NCBI RefSeq assembly: GCF_015278315.1
Contig: NZ_JADIJE010000003.1
Location: 248,001-312,000, forward strand
Reading direction: 5' to 3'
Origin: Microbacterium ureisolvens
Lineage (GTDB): Bacteria; Actinomycetota; Actinomycetes; Actinomycetales; Microbacteriaceae
DNA: 64,000 bases
The notes under the pieces are model-generated. The model saw only the letters and a list, made by a program, of their open reading frames with translations, had not been told where the DNA came from and ran no database searches. Shown piece by piece: positions 31,986 through 42,537 of the stretch. A program made the position numbers and the translations under genes. The first letter of the stretch is position 1; each line of letters starts with the position of its first letter.

Positions 31986-33581
31986 TCAGCCGAACTGGTT
32001 CATCGTGTTGTGCTGGCCGCCCGCCTTGAGGGCGGCGTCGCCGGCGAAGTACTCCTTGTGGTTGTCGCCGATGTCGCTGCCGGCCATGTTCTGGTGCTTC
32101 ACCGTAGCGATGCCTTCGCGGATCTCGCGGCGCTGCACGCCCTTGACGTAGGCGAGCATGCCCTCGTCGCCGAAGTAGCCCTTGGCGAGCGTGTCGGTCG
32201 ACAGCGCGGCCGTGTGGTACGTCGGCAGCGTGATGAGGTGGTGGAAGATCCCCGCCCGGGCGGATCCGTCGCGCTGGAACGTGCGGATCTTCTCGTCGGC
32301 CAGGCGCGCCAGCTCGGTGTCGTCGTAGTCGACGCTCATGAGGTCTCCGCGGTCGTAGGCCGAGACGTCCTCGCCCCGCTCCGCGAGCAGGTCGTACGCC
32401 TGCTGACGGAAGTTGAGCGTCCAGTTGAACGACGGGCTGTTGTTGTACACCAGCTTCGCGTCCGGGATCTCCTCGCGGATGGCGTCGACCATGCCGGCGA
32501 TCTGCTCGACGTGCGGCTTCTCGGTCTCGATCCACAGCAGGTCGGCGCCGTGACGCAGCGACGTGATGCAATCCAGCACGACGCGCTCCTCGCCGGTTCC
32601 GGGGCGGAACTGGTACAGGTTGCTGGGCAGCCGCTTGGGGCGCAGCAGCTTGCCGTCGCGTTTGATGACGACGTCGCCGTTGCCGAGGTCGGCGTCCGAG
32701 ATCTCCTCCGCGTCGAGGAACGCGTTGTACCGGTCACCGAGATCGCCCGGCTGATGCGTCACCGCGAGCTTCTGCGTGAGGCCGGCCCCGAGCGAGTCGG
32801 TGCGGGCGACGATGATGCCGTTGTCGATGCCGAGCTCGAGGAATGCGTAGCGGACCGCGTTGAGCTTGGCGATGAAGTCCTCGTGCGGGACGGTGACCTT
32901 GCCGTCCTGGTGGCCGCACTGCTTCTCGTCAGAGACCTGGTTCTCGATCTGGATCGCGCAGGCCCCGGCCTCGATCATCTTCTTGGCGAGGAGGTACGTC
33001 GCCTCGGGGTTGCCGAAGCCCGCGTCGATGTCGGCGATGATCGGCACCACGTGGGTCTCGTGATTGTCGATCTGCGACTGGATGAACTCGACCGCGGTCT
33101 CATCTCCCGCCGCCCGCGCGTCGTCGAGCTGCGTGAACAGGAGGTCGAGCTCACGCGCATCCGCCTGACGCAGGAAGGTGTAGAGCTCCTCGATGAGCGC
33201 CGGCACCGAGGTCTTCTCGTGCATCGACTGGTCGGGGAGGGGGCCGAACTCCGAGCGGAGCGCGGCGACCATCCACCCCGACAGGTAGAGGTAGCGCTTG
33301 TTCGTGGACTTCAGGTGCTTCTTGATCGAGATGAGCTTCTGCTGCCCGATGAAGCCGTGCCAGACGCCGAGCGACTGGGTGTAGACCGACGAGTCGGCGT
33401 CGTACTCGGCCATGTCGCGGCGCATGATGTCGGCGGTGTACTGGGCGATCTCGAGCCCGGTGCGGAACCGGTTCTGCGCGCGCATGCGGGCGACGGACTC
33501 GGGGTCGATGGCATCCCAGGCGGAGCCGTGCTGCTCCTTGAGCGCGCGGATGGCGTCGATGTCGTCTTGGTAGGCGGTCAT
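31986..33581 (-). CDS. aceA: Isocitrate lyase
   Basis: Isocitrate lyase splits isocitrate into glyoxylate and succinate, the first step of the glyoxylate shunt needed for growth on acetate or fatty acids. The 531-residue protein has VVPIIADIDAGFGNPEATY with metal-binding Asp residues, and the catalytic Cys in EKQCGHQDGKV at about residue 224 (the KKCGH position with Gln for Lys). At about 530 residues it belongs to the longer class found in pseudomonads and some actinobacteria, not the 434-residue E. coli type. AGAAGGAA before ATG 33581 sets the start. It lies downstream of aceB on the same strand, separated by a repeat. Confidence 0.96.
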   Translation of the reverse strand: MTAYQDDIDAIRALKEQHGSAWDAIDPESVARMRAQNRFRTGLEIAQYTADIMRRDMAEYDADSSVYTQSLGVWHGFIGQQKLISIKKHLKSTNKRYLYLSGWMVAALRSEFGPLPDQSMHEKTSVPALIEELYTFLRQADARELDLLFTQLDDARAAGDETAVEFIQSQIDNHETHVVPIIADIDAGFGNPEATYLLAKKMIEAGACAIQIENQVSDEKQCGHQDGKVTVPHEDFIAKLNAVRYAFLELGIDNGIIVARTDSLGAGLTQKLAVTHQPGDLGDRYNAFLDAEEISDADLGNGDVVIKRDGKLLRPKRLPSNLYQFRPGTGEERVVLDCITSLRHGADLLWIETEKPHVEQIAGMVDAIREEIPDAKLVYNNSPSFNWTLNFRQQAYDLLAERGEDVSAYDRGDLMSVDYDDTELARLADEKIRTFQRDGSARAGIFHHLITLPTYHTAALSTDTLAKGYFGDEGMLAYVKGVQRREIREGIATVKHQNMAGSDIGDNHKEYFAGDAALKAGGQHNTMNQFG

Positions 33582-33620
33582 GTCTGTTCCTTCTGGAGGT
33601 GTCGTGGATGGGGTGCCGGC

Positions 33621-33735
33621 GCGTTTCGTCTCGCCTCGCCCGCTCGACGACCGGGGGTGTGGTCCGGTCGTCGAGCGAGGATGCTTCGGCTCGCTGCGCT
33701 CGCTCAGCACAGGTCTTCGCGACGAGACGAAGCGC
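33621..33735. repeat. REP-like palindromic element between aceB and aceA
   Basis: Outer arms are GCGTTTCGTCTCG (33621-33633) and CGAGACGAAGCGC (33723-33735), with an inner 14-base hairpin CGCTCGACGACCGG (33641-33654)/CCGGTCGTCGAGCG (33664-33677). It is related to elements at 42400 and 47817. It could attenuate or stabilise aceBA mRNA. Confidence 0.75.
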
Positions 33736-33743
33736 AGGCCGGG

Positions 33744-35426
<1,683 letters not shown>

Positions 35427-35626
35427 GTTCCTGTCTTCCTGTGACTTCCGGTTCGGGGCGCGGTGCGCGCGTTCGGGGCGTGTGAGGTGCGCCTCGAGTG
35501 GGCGTGGTGCGCCCGAACCGGTGTGGAGATGTGGTGGGGATGCCTCGTCCCGGCGGTGTCGGCCGGGCCGCGGCATCCGTGATCCGCGTTCTGCCTGGAT
35601 CGTCGGTAGGTCGTGGAACCACTTTG

Positions 35627-35676
35627 CTGTGAAGTTCCACCCTCGAACCGACGAATTCGGGTGTGAAGTTTTCGAG
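35627..35676. promoter_or_regulatory. AT-rich divergent control region of aceB and ramB-like gene
   Basis: Direct repeats TGTGAAGTT lie at 35628-35636 and 35662-35670, and inverted CTCGAA (35642-35647)/TTCGAG (35671-35676) overlaps them. This AT-rich stretch in a GC-rich region is the likely binding zone of the adjacent regulator. RamB of Corynebacterium binds A/T-rich TTTGC-containing sites; an ACTTTGCTGTG is present at 35621. Confidence 0.5.
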
Positions 35677-35705
35677 TATTTCTGCTTTCGTGACAGAATC
35701 GACGC

Positions 35706-37184
35706 ATGACGACGACGCTGACGCGGGATGCCGCCGCAGAAGTCCCCGACGATGATGAGGTGGATCCGCTCACCATCGGCCGCCGCATCCGCCAGTTGCG
35801 CACCGACCGTGGCATGACGCTCGAAGAGCTCGCCGCGGCCGTCGAGCGCGCACCGAGTCAGCTGTCGATGATCGAGAACGGGCGGCGCGAGCCGAGGCTC
35901 TCGCTGCTGCAGGCGATCGCGCGGGCGCTCGGGTCGTCGATCGACGCGATCCTCGAGTCCGAGCCGCTCGACGAGCGTGCGACCCTCGAGATCTCGCTCG
36001 AGCGGGCGATGCGGGGGCAGACGTTCCAGGCGCTCGGCATCCCGCCGTTCCGCATCGGCAAGACCGTTCCCACCGAGGCGCTCAAGGCGATGCTCGCGCT
36101 GCAGGGCGAGATCGAGCGCCTGCGCGACGAGCGGGCCGCCACCCCGGAGGAGGCGCGGCGCGCGAACGTCGCGCTGCGCAAGCTCATGCGCACGCAGAAC
36201 AACTACTTCGCCGAGCTCGAGCTCGAGGCGCGCCGCATCCTGGACGCCGTCGACCACCCGGGAGGTCCGCTCACCCAGCGGACGGCATCCGATATCGCCG
36301 CTCATCTGGGCTTCACCCTCCACTACGTGCCGGATCTGCCGCAGACGACGCGGTCGGTCGCCGACATGAAGAACGGCCGGCTGTACCTGTCGAGCCGCCT
36401 CACGACGAAGGGCGACCCGCGCACGGCAGTGCTGCAGGCGCTGTCCAGCCGCATCCTCGGGCACCGCGAGCCGACGTCGTACGCGGACTTCCTGCGCCAG
36501 CGCGTCGAGACGAACTACCTGACCGGCGCGCTCCTCATCCCCGAGGCGCACGCGGTGCCGTTCCTGCAGGAGGCGAAGAAGGACCGCTCGATCTCGATCG
36601 AGGATCTGCGCGACGCCTACTCCGTGTCGTACGAGACGGCGGCGCACCGCTTCACGAACCTCGCGACCGTGCACCTCGGCCTGCCGGTGCACTTCCTCAA
36701 GGTGCACGAGTCGGGCGTCATCACGAAGGTCTACGAGAACGACGACGTCAACTTCCCGACCGATCGCCTCGGTTCGATCGAGGGGCAGATGTGCTGCCGC
36801 AAGTGGACCTCGCGCGTCGTCTTCGACGTCGACGACCATTTCAACCCGTACTACCAGTACACCGACACCGGCAACGGCACGTACTGGTGCACGGCCCGCG
36901 TCGAGCTCTCGAGCGAGGGCGCTCACTCGATCAGCGTGGGCGTGCGCTTCGACGACACCAAGTGGTTCCTGGGGCGCGACACGACCAACCGCGGGGTGTC
37001 GAAGCACTCGGTCGAGGTGTGCTGCCGCCGTGCGCCGTCCGAGCTCGAGGCCTCGTGGCGCGAACAGGCCTGGCCGAACGTGCGCACCCCGCGCACGCTG
37101 CTCGCGACTCTGCCCACGGGCTCCTTCCCGGGGGTCGACACGACAGACCTCTACGAGTTCCTCGAGGCGCACGCGCCGCGCTGA
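35706..37184 (+). CDS. ramB: RamB-like XRE/ScfR family regulator of acetate metabolism
   Basis: This 492-residue regulator has an XRE helix-turn-helix (GRRIRQLRTDRGMTLEELAA to about residue 83), a central region with the DUF955/ImmA-like AHRFTNLATVHLGLPVHFLK and a C-terminal DUF2083-like domain with QMCCRKWTSR and a Cys pair (EVCCRRAP). This is the short-chain fatty acid regulator layout; RamB represses aceA and aceB in Corynebacterium. It is divergent from aceB, so it likely regulates the shunt here too. CAGAAT (35694-35699) six bases before the ATG suggests a leaderless message. The symbol is by homology and context. Confidence 0.85.
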   Translation: MTTTLTRDAAAEVPDDDEVDPLTIGRRIRQLRTDRGMTLEELAAAVERAPSQLSMIENGRREPRLSLLQAIARALGSSIDAILESEPLDERATLEISLERAMRGQTFQALGIPPFRIGKTVPTEALKAMLALQGEIERLRDERAATPEEARRANVALRKLMRTQNNYFAELELEARRILDAVDHPGGPLTQRTASDIAAHLGFTLHYVPDLPQTTRSVADMKNGRLYLSSRLTTKGDPRTAVLQALSSRILGHREPTSYADFLRQRVETNYLTGALLIPEAHAVPFLQEAKKDRSISIEDLRDAYSVSYETAAHRFTNLATVHLGLPVHFLKVHESGVITKVYENDDVNFPTDRLGSIEGQMCCRKWTSRVVFDVDDHFNPYYQYTDTGNGTYWCTARVELSSEGAHSISVGVRFDDTKWFLGRDTTNRGVSKHSVEVCCRRAPSELEASWREQAWPNVRTPRTLLATLPTGSFPGVDTTDLYEFLEAHAPR

Positions 37185-37229
37185 CGCGCGGCGCGTCTCA
37201 CCCCTCGGGCGGACCGGGGCGTCACGGGA

Positions 37230-37770
37230 TCAGGTGATCTGGCGAGCGTAGGAGGTTTCGTCGCGGATCGTCCTGCGCCGGTGAGGTCTCCTGTGGTGGT
37301 GACGGATGGCCGGGCGGGTCTGCGGCGTCGGGGGTGTGTGACCGCGTCAGGTGATCTCGCGAGCGCAGGAGGATTCCGCCCGGATCGTCCTGCGCAGGCC
37401 AGATCTCCTGTGGTGGTGACGGGTGGCCGGGCGGGTGCGCGGTGTCGGGGCGTTACGGGATCAGGTGATCTGGCGAGGCCAGGAGGTTTCCTCGCGGATC
37501 GTTCTGCGCAGGCCAGGTCTCCTGTGGTGGTGACGGATGGCCGGGCGGGTGCGTTGGGCCCCGGGGTGTTACGGGGTCAGGTGATCTGGCGAGCGTAGGA
37601 GGATTCCGCCCGGATCGTCCTGCGCAGGCCAGATCTCCTGTGGTGGTGACGGGTGGCCGGGCGGGCGGGCGTGTGACCGGGTCAGGTGATCTGGCGAGCG
37701 CAGGAGGATTCCGCCCGGATCGTCCTGCGCAGGCCAGATCTCCTGCGGTGGTGACGGGTGGCCGGGCGGG
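37230..37770. repeat. Array of five tandem hairpin repeats, period 105-117 bases
   Basis: Units begin TCAGGTGATCTSGCGAG at 37230, 37347, 37461, 37577 and 37682. Each has a left arm (AGGTGATCTGGCGAGCGCAG type), a 17-base spacer with CGGATCGT, a near-complementary right arm (CTGCGCAGGCCAGATCTCC type) and a conserved tail GTGGTGGTGACGGNTGGCCG. Copies are imperfect, and the right arms and tails are the best conserved. It fills the 600-base gap between the convergent ramB-like and FAD oxidoreductase genes; no gene is seen in it. Confidence 0.88.
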
Positions 37771-37782
37771 CGCCGGGTCCGG

Positions 37783-39174
37783 TCAATGGCGGCCGGCCAC
37801 CCAGTCGGCGACGTGCGCCGGCCACGCGGTGCGGGTGGAGGATGCGGATGCCTCGGCCCGGTCGGCGAGGCGATACGCGGTGTAGATGGCATTCACGGCC
37901 GTCCACCGCAGGGGTTCGATCTCCCAGCGCTTCGTGCGGTGGCCGACCCACGGCAGCCGGACGAGGTCGGTGTCGCGCTCCAGCACGAGGTCGGCGAGCG
38001 TGCGTCCGGCGAGGTTCGTCGCGGTGACGCCGGTGCCGACGTAGCCGCCCGCCCAGCCGAGACCGGTGGCGCGGTCGTGCGCCACGGTCGCAGCCCAGTC
38101 GCGCGAGACGCCGAGCACACCCGCCCACGCGTGCGCGATCGGGGTGGTGGCGGCATCCGGGAAGAACTCGTGCAGCAGCCGCGTGAGCGAGGCGATCGTG
38201 CGCGCCTGCGTGCGGCCGTCGGTGTCGACCCTCGACCCGTAGCGGTAGGGGACGCCGCGCCCGCCGAAGGCGATGCGGTCGTCCGCGGTGCGCTGCGCGT
38301 ACATGTAGACGTGCGCGAAGTCGCCGAGGGTGTCGCGGCCGTCCCAGCCGACCGCGTCCCAGAACGACGTCGGCAGCGGATCCGTCACGATCATCGACGA
38401 GTTCATCGGCAGCCACGTGCGGTGCTCGCCGCGAAGGTCGGGGGTGAACCCCTCCGTCGCGCGCAGCACGTGCGTCGCGCGCACCGTGCCGCGATCGGTG
38501 ACGGCGCGACCGGGAGAGATCTCGCGCACGTGCGTCTGCTCGTAGATCGGCACGTCCAGCCGTTCCACGGCCGCGGCGAGACCGCGCACGAGCTTGACCG
38601 GATGGATCCGCGCGCAGTGCGGGTGCCATACGGCGCCGAGCGCACCGGAGATGCGGACACGGGATGCTGCGGCCGCGGCATCCATCACCTCCACATCCGT
38701 GTGGGGCCACGACTGCTCAGCGGCGACGACGGTCTTCAGCCGTGCGCGCTGCGCCGGCGTGCGGGCGACGCCGAGCTCGCCGCCTTTGACGATGTCGGCG
38801 TCGATGCCCTCACGCGCGGCGACGGCGATGACCTCGTCGACGGTGTCGTTGAGCGCCCGTTGCTGCGCGATCGCCGCGTCGCGGCCGTGGGTCTCGACGT
38901 ACCGGTCGCGGCCGCCGGTGACCGTGTTGGTGAGCCATCCGCCGTTGCGGCCGGATGCCCCGAATCCCGCGAACCGCTGCTCGAGCACGACCACCCGAAG
39001 GTCGGGCTGCGCGCGCTTGAGGTAGTACGCGGTCCACAGCCCGGTGTAGCCGGCGCCCACGATCGCGACATCGGCCTCGAGGTCGCCGGGCAGGGGAGCA
39101 CGGGGTGCGGGGGCGCCGCCCGTGCTGTGCCACCACCACGACACCTCGCCGTTCGGCACCGCGGTCTCCGTCAT
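37783..39174 (-). CDS. FAD-dependent oxidoreductase (DAO/PuuB-like, gamma-glutamylputrescine oxidase type)
   Basis: This 463-residue protein is a DAO-family flavoenzyme: ADVAIVGAGYTGLWTAYYLK (FAD dinucleotide-binding, residues 34-53), then VLEQRFAGFGASGRNGGWL, typical of PuuB/glycine oxidase-like enzymes, and a C-terminal GGYVGTGVTATNLAGRTLADL. PuuB oxidises gamma-glutamylputrescine. Neighbouring PucR, GABA transaminase, amine oxidase and semialdehyde dehydrogenase genes support a role in putrescine or polyamine use. The ATG at 39174 starts the conserved protein. A glycine-, sarcosine- or other amine-oxidising role is possible. Confidence 0.85.
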   Translation of the reverse strand: MTETAVPNGEVSWWWHSTGGAPAPRAPLPGDLEADVAIVGAGYTGLWTAYYLKRAQPDLRVVVLEQRFAGFGASGRNGGWLTNTVTGGRDRYVETHGRDAAIAQQRALNDTVDEVIAVAAREGIDADIVKGGELGVARTPAQRARLKTVVAAEQSWPHTDVEVMDAAAAASRVRISGALGAVWHPHCARIHPVKLVRGLAAAVERLDVPIYEQTHVREISPGRAVTDRGTVRATHVLRATEGFTPDLRGEHRTWLPMNSSMIVTDPLPTSFWDAVGWDGRDTLGDFAHVYMYAQRTADDRIAFGGRGVPYRYGSRVDTDGRTQARTIASLTRLLHEFFPDAATTPIAHAWAGVLGVSRDWAATVAHDRATGLGWAGGYVGTGVTATNLAGRTLADLVLERDTDLVRLPWVGHRTKRWEIEPLRWTAVNAIYTAYRLADRAEASASSTRTAWPAHVADWVAGRH

Positions 39175-39355
39175 GCGACCATCCTCGCGTGGAGCCGGCG
39201 CGGGGAGGCGGTGCAATCTGTCGCGAAGATGGCCCTGGCCGCGACACCTGTGCGGATACGGTCCGCCCGCTCCCGGCGCCCTCCGTTTCCTTACCGCGAA
39301 ACCTGCAGCCACGACGGGCGAAAACGGCGCAGTGTGGGACGCGAACGCGGAGGGG

Positions 39356-40891
39356 TCAGGAGTCGAGGGCGCGCAGCGCCGCCCACAGCTCGGCGCGGGT
39401 CGCGAACGACGAGAGGTCGCGGCCCAGCACCCGCTCGATGAGGGCGAGCCGCGTGCGCACCGTGTGACGGTGGACGCCTAGCGACTGGGCGGATGCCTCG
39501 TGCGAGCAGTCCTCGTCGAGCCACACCTGCAGCGTCTCGACGAGGCGCGTGCCCTGCGCCGCGTCGTGATCGAACAGCGGGGCGAGCTCGGCGCGCGCCA
39601 GGGAGCGGGCCTCGTCGGTCAGGGCGGACAGGACGCCGGAGCGCGCGACCTCGCCGAACTCGGTCACCTTCCGCACGCCGCGGTCGCGGGCCACGCGAGC
39701 CTGCCCGAGCGCCGCGGCGAAGCCGTCGTAGCCCGCCGGGTCTGACAGCCCGATCCGCACGTCGAAGCGATCCACGAGCTCGTCGACGCTCGAGCGGTCG
39801 CCCGCCGGCACGACGAGCACGAGCCCGTCCTCACCGCGCCCGAAGAACAGCGCCCCCCGTTTCTCATCGGCCCACAGCTCGAGGAGCTCGGCGATGCCGT
39901 CCACGCGCGCGGCCGCGGCATCCGTCACTCCCACGACCACCGGTGCCGAGGGGAGCGGTCCCCACAGCTCGCGGGAGGTGCGCCGGGCGAGGGCCGGGTC
40001 GCCGGTCAGGAGCGACTGCACGAGCCCCGCCCGCAGGGCACTGCGCGCGCGCCCCAGTCCCTGCTGCTGCTCGAGCGCGAGACCGGCCATGGCGATCACG
40101 GCCGTGACGACGACGCGGCCCTCCTGGTCGAGGTCACCGGCCGCGATCGCGATGACGCCGCGCAGGTGACCGCCGCGGCCCAGCGTCTGCAGCGAGAACG
40201 GAGTGCCGCCGATGTGCAGCGACGAGCCGGCGCGCGCGCCCCGGTGGAGCACGCCGGTCACCTCCCGCTGCAGGGCGTCCGCGGTCGCGGCGTCGATTCC
40301 TCCGACGGGGTGCTCGCGCGCCAGCTCGCCGGCCGCGTCGTACATGCCCACCCACGTGTCGAGCTGCTTGGCGAGCTCGGCGACCGTCGCGCCGAGCCCG
40401 TCGGGCCGGAGCGCGGCGAGGGCGATCGCGCGCTGCGCGGCCAGCGCCCAGCTGCGGCGCGCGTACGCCTCGGCGGCGATCGCCTCGGCGTTCGCCCGGG
40501 CCACCGCGATGAAGGGCGTGCGGTACGGCACCTCGAACAGCGGCATCCGCGCGTCGCGGCACGCGTCGACGAGAGCGGGAGGGATGCCGGTACGCGCCAC
40601 CTCCGTGCCGAAGCCGAGGCCGACCACGCCCCGCGCCGCGAGACGCTGGACGTACGCGCGGTAAGGCTCCGGGGCATCGACGTCGGCGTCGCCGGGGGAG
40701 GGGAACTGCGTGCCCGTGGTGAGCAGCACGAGGCCCTCGGAGAGGAACGGCGTCGGGTCGGCCAGGTCGGAGCTGTGCACCCACCGGATCGCCCGGTCCA
40801 GCGCGCCGGGGTCGAGGTCGTCGCCTGCGAGCGACAGCTTCAGGTCGCGGCGGGCGAGCAGCGCGCGCAGGGTCGGGGCGTCGGCGTCCAT
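39356..40891 (-). CDS. PucR-family transcriptional regulator
   Basis: This 511-residue regulator has an N-terminal PucR/purine-catabolism domain (residues 5-125), a central GAF/CdaR-GGDEF-like part and a C-terminal HTH_30 domain (LVETLQVWLDEDCSHEASAQ, then LGVHRHTVRTRLALIERVLG). Relatives control purine, GABA or sugar-acid genes. A TACACT -10-like hexamer ends eight bases before the ATG and overlaps a 15-base palindrome at 40902, so it likely autoregulates. It is divergent from gabT and is the probable activator of the GABA/putrescine genes. Confidence 0.9.
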   Translation of the reverse strand: MDADAPTLRALLARRDLKLSLAGDDLDPGALDRAIRWVHSSDLADPTPFLSEGLVLLTTGTQFPSPGDADVDAPEPYRAYVQRLAARGVVGLGFGTEVARTGIPPALVDACRDARMPLFEVPYRTPFIAVARANAEAIAAEAYARRSWALAAQRAIALAALRPDGLGATVAELAKQLDTWVGMYDAAGELAREHPVGGIDAATADALQREVTGVLHRGARAGSSLHIGGTPFSLQTLGRGGHLRGVIAIAAGDLDQEGRVVVTAVIAMAGLALEQQQGLGRARSALRAGLVQSLLTGDPALARRTSRELWGPLPSAPVVVGVTDAAAARVDGIAELLELWADEKRGALFFGRGEDGLVLVVPAGDRSSVDELVDRFDVRIGLSDPAGYDGFAAALGQARVARDRGVRKVTEFGEVARSGVLSALTDEARSLARAELAPLFDHDAAQGTRLVETLQVWLDEDCSHEASAQSLGVHRHTVRTRLALIERVLGRDLSSFATRAELWAALRALDS

Positions 40892-40901
40892 GAGGCTCGA
40901 G

Positions 40902-40916
40902 TGTACGGGCCGTACA
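40902..40916. promoter_or_regulatory. Palindromic operator in pucR-gabT divergent region
   Basis: TGTACGGGCCGTACA has perfect 7-base arms around one base. It covers the pucR-type gene's -10 (TACACT) and lies about 70 bases upstream of the gabT start. A further TGTAC half site is at 40932-40936. Binding by the PucR-type regulator is inferred. Confidence 0.6.
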
Positions 40917-40983
40917 GCGCCGCCGGCACAATGTACGTGACGGAGGGTGCGAGGCTTCCCGACGGCGGCATACGCTCCCCTCC

Positions 40984-42345
40984 ATGAGCAGCGCAGCCGA
41001 CACCCTCACGAGTACGCCCCTCGGCGGACCGACGCTCCCGCAGGAGCGCCGCCTGGTCACCAGCATCCCCGGTCCTCGCTCGCAGGAGCTGATCGACCGC
41101 AAGGCCGAGGCCGTCGCTGCCGGCGTGGGCCACACCGCACCCGTTCATGCCGTGGCGGCAGGCGGCGGCGTGATCGTCGACGCCGACGGCAACTCGCTCA
41201 TCGACCTCGGCTCCGGCATCGCTGTCACGACGGTCGGCAACGCGCACCCCAAGGTGGTCAAGGCGGTGCAGGAGCAGGTCGCGCAGTTCACCCACACCTG
41301 CTTCATGATCGCGCCCTACGACTCCTACGTGTCGGTGGCGGAGGCGCTCAACCGGATCACCCCCGGTGACCACGCGAAGAAGAGCGCGCTGTTCAACTCG
41401 GGCGCCGAGGCGGTGGAGAACGCGGTCAAGATCGCCCGCAAGTACACCGGCAAGCAGGCCGTCGTGGCGTTCGACCACGGCTACCACGGCCGCACCAACC
41501 TGACGATGGCGCTCACCGCGAAGTCGATGCCCTACAAGAGCGGCTTCGGCCCGTTCGCATCGGAGATCTACCGGGCGCCGCTGTCGTACCCGTACCGCGA
41601 CGGACTCTCGGGCGCCGAAGCGGCGAAGAAGGCCATCTCGATGATCGAGAAGCAGGTCGGCGCCGACAACCTCGCCGCGGTCATCATTGAGCCGATCCAG
41701 GGGGAGGGCGGCTTCATCGTCCCGGCGGACGGCTACCTCCCGGCGCTCGTGGAGTGGTGCCGCGCAAACGACGTGGTGTTCATCGCCGACGAGATCCAGA
41801 CCGGGTTCGCCCGCACCGGGCAGATGTTCGCGAGCGACGTGTTCGGCATCGTGCCGGACCTGATCACGACCGCCAAGGGCATCGCGGGCGGCCTGCCCCT
41901 CGCGGCCGTCACGGGCCGGGCCGAGATCATGGACGCCTCGCACGCCGGCGGCCTGGGCGGCACGTACGGCGGCAACCCCATCGCGTGCGCCGCTGCGCTC
42001 GCCGCGATCGACGTGTTCGAGAACGACGGGATGCTCGAGCGCGCCCGCGAGATCGAGACGATCCTGAAGGGCCGCCTGCAGGAGCTGCAGGAGGCCGACC
42101 CGCGCGTGGGCGATGTGCGCGGCCACGGCGCGATGATCGCCGCCGAGTTCATCGACCCCGCGACGGGGGAGCCGGATGCCGCGCTCACCGCCGCGGTCGC
42201 GAAGGCGTCCATCGCGCAGGGCGTCATCGTGCTCACGTGCGGCACGTACGGGAACGTGATCCGTTTCCTGCCGCCGCTGTCGATCACCGACGACCTGCTC
42301 CACGAGGGCCTGGACGTCGTGGCGGCGGCACTTACCGACAACTGA
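40984..42345 (+). CDS. gabT: 4-aminobutyrate--2-oxoglutarate transaminase
   Basis: GabT converts GABA plus 2-oxoglutarate to succinate semialdehyde plus glutamate. The 453-residue class III aminotransferase has FNSGAEAVENAVKIARKYTG at about residues 138-157, IIEPIQGEGGFIVP, DEIQTGFARTGQMFA and the PLP lysine in LITTAKGIAGGLPLAAV at about 299. TACGCT at 40971-40976 lies seven bases before the ATG, suggesting leaderless transcription, with the PucR-type operator upstream. It opens the 40984-47747 catabolic gene set that ends with a semialdehyde dehydrogenase, its logical partner. Confidence 0.94.
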   Translation: MSSAADTLTSTPLGGPTLPQERRLVTSIPGPRSQELIDRKAEAVAAGVGHTAPVHAVAAGGGVIVDADGNSLIDLGSGIAVTTVGNAHPKVVKAVQEQVAQFTHTCFMIAPYDSYVSVAEALNRITPGDHAKKSALFNSGAEAVENAVKIARKYTGKQAVVAFDHGYHGRTNLTMALTAKSMPYKSGFGPFASEIYRAPLSYPYRDGLSGAEAAKKAISMIEKQVGADNLAAVIIEPIQGEGGFIVPADGYLPALVEWCRANDVVFIADEIQTGFARTGQMFASDVFGIVPDLITTAKGIAGGLPLAAVTGRAEIMDASHAGGLGGTYGGNPIACAAALAAIDVFENDGMLERAREIETILKGRLQELQEADPRVGDVRGHGAMIAAEFIDPATGEPDAALTAAVAKASIAQGVIVLTCGTYGNVIRFLPPLSITDDLLHEGLDVVAAALTDN

Positions 42346-42347
42346 TC

Positions 42348-42480
42348 GCGGATGCCGCGACCTGCCCATCACGGCGGTCGCCGCATCCGTCCCCGCGACG
42401 TTCCGCCTTGCTCCGCTCGCTCGACGACCGAACCCCGGTCGATAAGCGAGAGAGGAACGAGCGAGGCGAAACGCAGAACG
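42348..42480. repeat. GGATGCC hairpin plus REP-like element between gabT and amine oxidase
   Basis: A hairpin with arms CGGATGCCGCGACC (42349-42362) and GGTCGCCGCATCCG (42376-42389; 13 of 14 pair) is followed at 42400-42480 by a decayed REP-like element (CGCTCGCTCGACGACCG and GAACGAGCGAGGCGAAAC) related to those at 33621 and 47817. It fills most of the 190-base gap. Confidence 0.6.
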
Positions 42481-42537
42481 AAACGCACGAACCCGCACGA
42501 CGCGCGCCCGGCCGGCGCGCCTGACGAAGGAGTCCGA

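Noticed and set aside
37230..37770. CRISPR array
   Set aside because: Period is over 100 bases, whole units repeat including the would-be spacers, and no cas genes are present.
39175..39355. Operator or gene in the PuuB-PucR gap
   Set aside because: Only weak 5-base dyads (such as GCGGA/TCCGC) were seen, not distinguishable from chance in GC-rich DNA.
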